NCBI GenBank assembly: GCA_008508345.1
Contig: QNGE01000420.1
Location: forward strand, 70,176 to 134,175
From: Paragonimus westermani
Taxonomy: Eukaryota > Platyhelminthes > Trematoda > Plagiorchiida > Troglotrematidae
DNA: 64,000 nucleotides
Reading direction: 5' to 3'
Both the position numbers and the translations under genes were made by a program. Below the pieces are notes generated by a model that saw only the letters and a program-made list of their open reading frames with translations, ran no database searches and was not told the DNA's origin. This document shows, in pieces, positions 58,601 to 64,000 of the stretch (the first letter of the stretch is position 1; every line of letters begins with the position of its first letter).

Positions 58601-60374
58601 TGCACTCTTGAAACTGAGATGTTTTCCGCATATTACATTATGTTGATCACTTCCAACGTCTTATATCGCTTTAGGTGGTTCAAACGGGCATCCGGAGAGA
58701 GTGTTTATTTATCTGCACGTAATTTATGAACCCAATTTCAGATGAATGTATTTTGATCCGTACAGATATGTTTGCTAAACATGAATACAAATGAATGAGA
58801 GCAAAATGAAACAGCTAAACCTACCTGGAGAAACGGAGTGGCAATACTGGCCCATCTTACCTTCGGTTGTCATGACAGCGTTCACGGCGTACAAAAACGG
58901 AGAGTTACAAACATTGTAGACGTGCACTGAAGGCTGTGTCTAGACTTGGCTCACTTTTATTCACGTTTTGCTCTACGGGGTGGACACTAAAATTGATAGC
59001 AATAAAACTGGGCACATATCCTTTGTGGATGATTTAGACTACGTAGACGGTAATCAGGAGAATGAGAACTACTTTAGAAGAACCGGTCAGAGTACAGGTT
59101 TGCGCCAGTTATCGAGTGATTTTAGCAACGGGCTCCTAGGTGGCTTTTAGGGGGATTATCACACAGCAAATGGACAAACCGAGAAAGTATAGATGCAGGA
59201 TAGCTCAAAATTGCAAAGCAGAGGGTTGAAAACTTAGCGTGCTCCTGCTCTCTTATATATCTGTCTGAGTGGCTCAGCAGAAAGGTGCTACAACAATACC
59301 AACATTCTTCCGGTACATACGACTAGGTTTCGTTAAGTCACTACGTTAAAGTCGACGTGGTAAATCGTGCTTGAAGACGTAGAATCACCTACTTTTTGTT
59401 AAGTGCTCTACAGCTACGTGTCCAATAAGGCCGTCGTGTAACCCGACGTCACAATTTCAAAACGCCGTCAAAACGAATGGATTTAACGTCGCACAATTGA
59501 AATATGCATTGGAATTATCTTCCTACCTTGTCTGTTAATCAGATTTCTACCTTATCCATCGAAAAATGTGTTGAAAACTGAGATAAAGCTGTTTCCAAAA
59601 TGATTTCTATGGATTTTGTCAGGATCTGTCGCGGTATTTTGAGATTGCTGGGATTTGACGTCGAAAGGTGGCCATACGCTTTGTTCTCTTCTCTAGATGG
59701 ACTACATTACTTATCTTTGTTCTTGTACCATCTAATTTTATCGTTCCACCTACCCCTATTTAGTCTGAGCCCTGTAAACTTATAAATGCTGGAATTAGAC
59801 ATTTTTCTCCTGTATTTTTTCTTGAGTAACTTATGAGTCCCGTCGTTTCTCGATGGACGAACAGTCGTTTTGCTCTGACCCAACCAATGATCATTTGTTT
59901 GAGTGAGCTCAACCCGTTTTAGCGTCCACCATTGTTGATCAGGGCCTGGTTGTCCATTTGTTGAACAGATACTTTGTTTGTTTCGTTTTTGAGAATTTTT
60001 ACATTCGAGGTGAGACACAGATTTCATGTACATTGATTCAATTAGTACCGTGTTAAATCCAGTTAGTACCAGCGCCTTCTCGTTAACCGTTTCGTTGAAT
60101 AGTGAGAGGCATTTACCGGATCAACAGACCACGCGCAACTCGGTGTGAACTTGAATCATTAGCGAATGATTCAATATTCACCGGTGACTGGAACAGTTGG
60201 AGGAACAGTTTAAACAGTAAACTTCCCGAAATACCGAGAGAAAATGCAGTCAATAACGATAACTATGAATAAAATGCAAATTCGTATTTGTATTCTGTGT
60301 GTGTGCAAATTAATCGAGAAATCTCCTACCGTCGGTTATTATTGTCACTAATATCACATGATATTGAAGCAGTC
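55686..60374. other. No supported gene
   Basis: Nearly 4.7 kb with short frames only (longest about 108 codons). A plus-strand stretch near 59010 reading ISFVDDLDYVDG recalls a reverse transcriptase box but has no supporting motifs. The 5' LTR and gag of the Gypsy-2 element should lie in its last part but were not recognised. Confidence 0.4.
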
Positions 60375-61310
60375 ACGTGACAAGCGCTCTTGAGGCGATT
60401 TTCGTGATCTGAACAAGGTCAAATTCCCCGGTTGATATTCTGTTCCTTACATACAGGACCTAACAGCTTGCCTTTCCGGCAAAACTTTATTCACTTAGGT
60501 CGGTATGTTTCGTGTCTATAACTAAATCCCAGCACAATAGAGAACTATCCATAAAATGGCCACTATCACGTCTTCTGGGTTGTTCGAATTTCCTCGAATG
60601 TCATTTGGCATTACGAACGCTACCCATAACTCCCGACATTTTGTTCATGAACTATGTCTGCTCTCAAATTTCGTCTACCCATACTTAGGAGATAAATCAA
60701 TGTTCTTCCGATAAAGAACGTCTTCAACACCTTCGTTCCTTGTCCGCTAGGTTAGCTGAACACGGAGTACTTATCAACTGAACATAGTGAGAGCTCTGAA
60801 AAGGTAGTACAGAATTTCTGGGCCACGTTATTTCTGCTTCCAGTGTTCAAGTTCGCAAGCGAAGGTGGGTGTCGTCATTGACTCTCCCCAGTCAGCGTTC
60901 TTCAGGCAGCTTTGACGTTTCGTTGGCGTAGTCAGTTACCACCGCCAGTTTATCCCCCACTGTGCGCAGCTACTTCAGCCTTACATGGACCTACTCCGAG
61001 GACGCACTCGTAGAGTCAACACTACGGAGATAGCGGGTAGTGCTTTCGCTGAGCTAAAAAAATCCTCATACACCGCCGTCTCAGACCATCTAGTTTCCCA
61101 AGTCCCAATTTATCTTTTTCCTAGTGCTTCTGGTGTACGTACTTGCACCGCATAAGAGCGGCTTGTCGGCAGCCAACAACTGCTCTAGATTTCCTCTCCA
61201 AACAATAGTTACCTCCTTAACCCTCGCATCCCACGTCTGGGTATAACCCATGTTCGCCATGCACTAGAAGGCCGTCCTATTATTGCGCTTACCTGTGGTG
61301 TCTGTACATT
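60375..61310 (+). pseudogene. Gypsy-2 reverse transcriptase and RNase H
   Basis: Readable blocks: GDFRDLNKVKFPG (about 60385), PYIQDLTACLSGKTLF (60450), IHKMATITSSGLFEFPRMSF (60550), the catalytic box as YLGD (60682-60693, normally Y-L/I-D-D), SARLAEHGVLIN (60745), FLGHVISAS (60822), RFVGVVSYHRQFIPHCAQLL (60915), DLLRGRTRRVN (60990), SAFAELKKS (61045) and VRHALEGRP (61255). One catalytic aspartate is replaced by glycine and stops are frequent. Confidence 0.87.
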
Positions 61311-61629
61311 GGTCTTCACCGTACGGGTACCACTCCGAGGAGATTAGACAATGTCTCGCAGTTCGCCTGTAATATGCGCCATTCTTCATATGACATCAAC
61401 CCTGTCACTGAAGCTGCTTCATGCGTTTACACCATATTAGTCATATCCATTTTCTTGACTTTAGTGGATTAGCTGCTGCCTGGCGCAACAGCCAAATTCT
61501 TCAAAGTCCTTACTGTCAATGCCAGATGTCTAGTGGTTGTTCGAACAACGATCAACTTACCCGCAACGTCCATTGGTTGGCTGAATCCAGGACAGTCGCG
61601 CCCGTAGCGTAGCGAGCATTCACAAGTTC

Positions 61630-62545
61630 CAAGCCCGCCGACCAACCGCTTCCGGTCCAGGAGGAAAGACGGTCTTAGCAACAGGGTTTCTTATTAGAAG
61701 GTACAAGAAACTTATAAACTGAATAGAAGAAAGTAACAGCAAGTCTCGATATTGAATCCACCAAATGTGCAAGTCTCAAAATTGACAGTCCATTCGAACA
61801 CGGCTGAATGCAGTCGTGTCGTGATGGCGGAGCAATCGAAGACAAAATGAAACCGGGGTTCAACTAAACAAAAGCACATAAATGGTGAATAAGAATGAAA
61901 AAACAGCGCGAGAACAATCTTTGACAAGCAAGCGGAATCGAAATTTAGCAGAACGTCGAGATTAACATTTGCAGCAGGAAAAATCTGTCGCGCGTGTATT
62001 GCAAACGTCAGTTTTTGTCAGGAAGGCTCTGTAATATGCAGGCCAGCCACTTCCTCTCAGACTGTCCGTAGCACTTGTGGCCCAAATCTGGAGCAATATG
62101 GAGGTACCGGGGAACAGCGTTCTTCCAAAGTAGAGGTTCGAACAACAGTCCTGAAAAGAGGAGCAATACAAACAAGCATGAGCCGAAGGCCCAATAAGCC
62201 ATGCACACGACTTACACAAACGAAAGCCAAGACGGCACCGACAACACAGCAGCACGCCCCGTTACACAACTCAGATTCAACCCGTGCGCGCTCGCTGGTT
62301 TCGAGTGTGCGTAACAGCTCACAGTCACTACCAATGTCATTCCGACCGGAATTAGAAAAATGGTCAGCCAGCGGGAAGCACTTGAAGACAGGCAGCGTGG
62401 TCACCAGTCTTCTAAAAAACAATAATCGTGAGAAATTCAACGCAAGCATCTACTTTAACACTCACAACTCTACCCTTTGAAGGTGAGATCAATTCCGCTA
62501 CCTAATGGGGACTGATACATGCTCTTCACTATGACTTCAGGTATT
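61630..62545. other. Insertion within Gypsy-2 pol
   Basis: Pol similarity stops after SRTVAPVA, a stop and RAF (about 61620) and resumes at FTTPHIPGIRATLNLI (62565), two points adjacent in related elements. The 0.9 kb between has open frames on both strands (62057-62449 minus, 130 codons; 62178-62480 plus, 100 codons rich in Thr, Gln, Ser) and no recognised domain. No clear inverted ends or target duplication seen. Confidence 0.55.
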
Positions 62546-62559
62546 CCGAAGCCTGTCCC

Positions 62560-63663
62560 CAGTCGGTTTCACAACCCCTCACATCCCAGGCATTCGTGCC
62601 ACCCTTAATTTAATTGCGCACCGTTTTGTCTGGCCCAAGGTTAACTCTGACGTTTGCGGGTGGTCACGCAATTGCCTTCAGTGCGAACGTTCCAAGGTAC
62701 ATAAACATATAAGAAGCCCAATTTCTTTATTCGGCTTCACAGATGTCAGGTTCATACGTCTATTCGAACTTAGTTAGACCATTACCGTCCTCGCGTTACT
62801 ACGTTTGCATTTCAACCCATGTTGACCGTTTCTTCAGATGGTCGGACGTCATCGCTCTGAAGAATTGTTCATCCAAGGCTGTCTGGAACGCTTACTAGGA
62901 ACAATGGGTTGCAAAATACGAATGCTCCACAGCTATTATGGCGGTTCGTGGTTCACATTTTGAATGTTTAACAATCGAAGCTACGACGAACCTTCTTGTA
63001 TGCCGGCGCATTTGTGCCATGGTACACCATCCGTCCTCGAATGGATTCCACAAGCAACTTGAAGTTTTGTTTTGTGCCACCACTGATCCGGCATAAAGTG
63101 AGGTCATTCCCTTTGTACTTCCAGGGCTTCAAACCACATTAAAGGCTGGTCCCCAATATCACCCGGTAGAAGTGGCCTTTGGCTGTTCATTGCGGTAGCC
63201 TTGTAAATTCGTTTCTCCTCCTAAGTTGACGTCTCCTCCTCCATAGACCTCCGCTTCCACATTACCTCAGTACGTGCGGCAAGTTCAACACACAACCCTT
63301 CATGGGCAGAATAACCCAGTGCAAGTGCATAAGAACTTGACCACCTGTTCACACCTACTCCTCTACTGCGACGACATAAGCAAGCCGCTTCAACCAATTT
63401 ATTTAGGACCCCCCACGGTAATTTGACAAACGCCGAAGCGTTTCACGGTCGATCAACATGGTCGCTGTGGCACCGCTTCCACTGATCACTTCAAAGCCAC
63501 CCAAGGAGACGGAGATATGTCCAGAGCTCCTCCACAGCCATCCGTGACAGCTTCCGTCATTACACTGTCTTCTTCGCCGGACACTTCCATAAAACCTGCT
63601 CCGCACCACACTTGATCAAAACGTCGCGTTTACTTCCGGGCACGTCTTGTAGGCTTTGTATAA
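62560..63663 (+). pseudogene. Gypsy-2 integrase and C-terminal tail
   Basis: Zinc region: GIRATLNLIAHRFVWPKVNS and NCLQCERSKVHKH (Cys pair kept, His pair degraded). Core: SNLVRPLPSSRYYV (first catalytic Asp now Asn), DVIALKNCSSKAV, then VRGSHFE with the second Asp lost, and HHPSSNGFHKQLE, in which three residues including the catalytic Glu are deleted. Tail: VHKNLTTCSHLLLYCD, PLQPIYLGPPTVI and the KRRVYFRARL motif. All three catalytic acids of the integrase are gone. Confidence 0.85.
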
Positions 63664-64000
63664 TGCACATGATTCTTTTACAGTAGCATTCTCACCTTAG
63701 AAAACAGAAAGCGCAGGACACAAAAACCGACAAAAAGGACATTTGGTGCAGTAATGCGTGCTATTCAACGACCGCTGGAAGTTTGCATGGTGAGGCTCTA
63801 TGGGACTTTTGAACGCCAGATATTTATTTTTCTCCCTATTGCGCACAGGCCACCTTGGGGGGCACAGTTTCGTTTGTCGTTGCAGTGGTGGGTAAAGCCT
63901 ACCTCCCATCTTCCTCCCTTTGAGTTCTAGTGGGTTTGGTACCTCGCTCCGGCAACACCACCCTAAGCACGCATGGAGGATTTCGGATGTTCTAAGCAGA
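63664..64000. other. 3' flank of Gypsy-2
   Basis: No gene. This could include the end of the element (RPPWGAQF and SLQWWVKPTSHLPPF are read on the plus strand) and the beginning of its 3' LTR, but no repeat partner is inside the window. Confidence 0.4.

Larger units (their letters stand above)
60375..63663 (+). mobile_element. Second Ty3/Gypsy element, decayed pol (Gypsy-2)
   Basis: Plus-strand pol remains in the right order: RT (60375-60990), RNase H remnants (about 61000-61310), linker (to 61620), a 0.9-kb insertion, integrase zinc region (62560-62740), integrase core (62780-63100) and C-terminal tail ending KRRVYFRARLVGFV (63618-63660). It belongs to the same broad lineage as the first Gypsy element but is a different, older copy with its RT present. 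More than ten stops or shifts. LTRs were not found; the 3' LTR may lie past the window. Confidence 0.87.

Noticed and set aside
58968..59150. ISFVDDLDYVDG as a reverse transcriptase catalytic box
   Set aside because: A single short match; upstream and downstream motifs are absent.
1..64000. CRISPR arrays, bacterial operons, phage genes
   Set aside because: No regularly spaced repeats, ribosome-binding-site patterns or gene rows; the splice sites and retroelements indicate eukaryotic DNA.

Overview
The window reads as animal nuclear DNA, most likely from a parasitic flatworm. There are no operon-like gene rows, long open frames are rare, and the conserved coding blocks are cut by GT..AG introns. 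Nearly every recognisable long coding stretch is a decayed retrotransposon of a type common in trematodes and tapeworms: RTE-clade LINEs, a CR1/jockey-like LINE, a BEL/Pao element and Ty3/Gypsy elements, one with the CHCC Gag box reported for the CsRn1 family. The flatworm assignment is inferred from element types, not from a marker gene.

Layout. 569-4920 (-): near full-length RTE LINE A, ending in a (CAT)n tail and interrupted by about 430 bp. 8.1-16.4 kb (-): host gene territory. Exons at 16331-16431 and 12635-13253 join in phase and match the Tectonic ciliary transition-zone family; weaker candidate exons lie at 11.8 and 8.1-8.5 kb. 19578-19720 (-): isolated 3' end of LINE A type. 20803-24790 (-): BEL/Pao element with two LTRs but no integrase. 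25.3-33.5 kb: spliced-looking exons of an unidentified minus-strand gene, with a plus-strand RTE fragment (LINE C, 27.7 kb) among them. 34682-36605 (+): second RTE copy (LINE B), with a run of N at 35365-35887 and lacking its 3' half. 39085-40345 (-): CR1-like reverse transcriptase fragment. 40360-45104 (-): Ty3/Gypsy element with two 401-bp LTRs; most of its reverse transcriptase is deleted. 45.7-47.5 kb: open-frame-rich block of unknown nature. 48933-55199: 6.3-kb unit with inverted ends of about 757 bp, TA on both sides, and a broken Tnp2-like (CMC/EnSpm) transposase inside. 55595-55685: scrap of the Gypsy LTR. 60375-63663 (+): second, very decayed Gypsy pol with a 0.9-kb insertion.

No element here looks able to move by itself: every pol has stops, shifts, deletions or lost catalytic residues. 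The best candidates for overlooked biology are the large inverted-repeat unit, the mismatch between identical LTR cores and a dead interior in the first Gypsy element, and the host exons hidden between the transposons. No rRNA, convincing tRNA or CRISPR array was seen.
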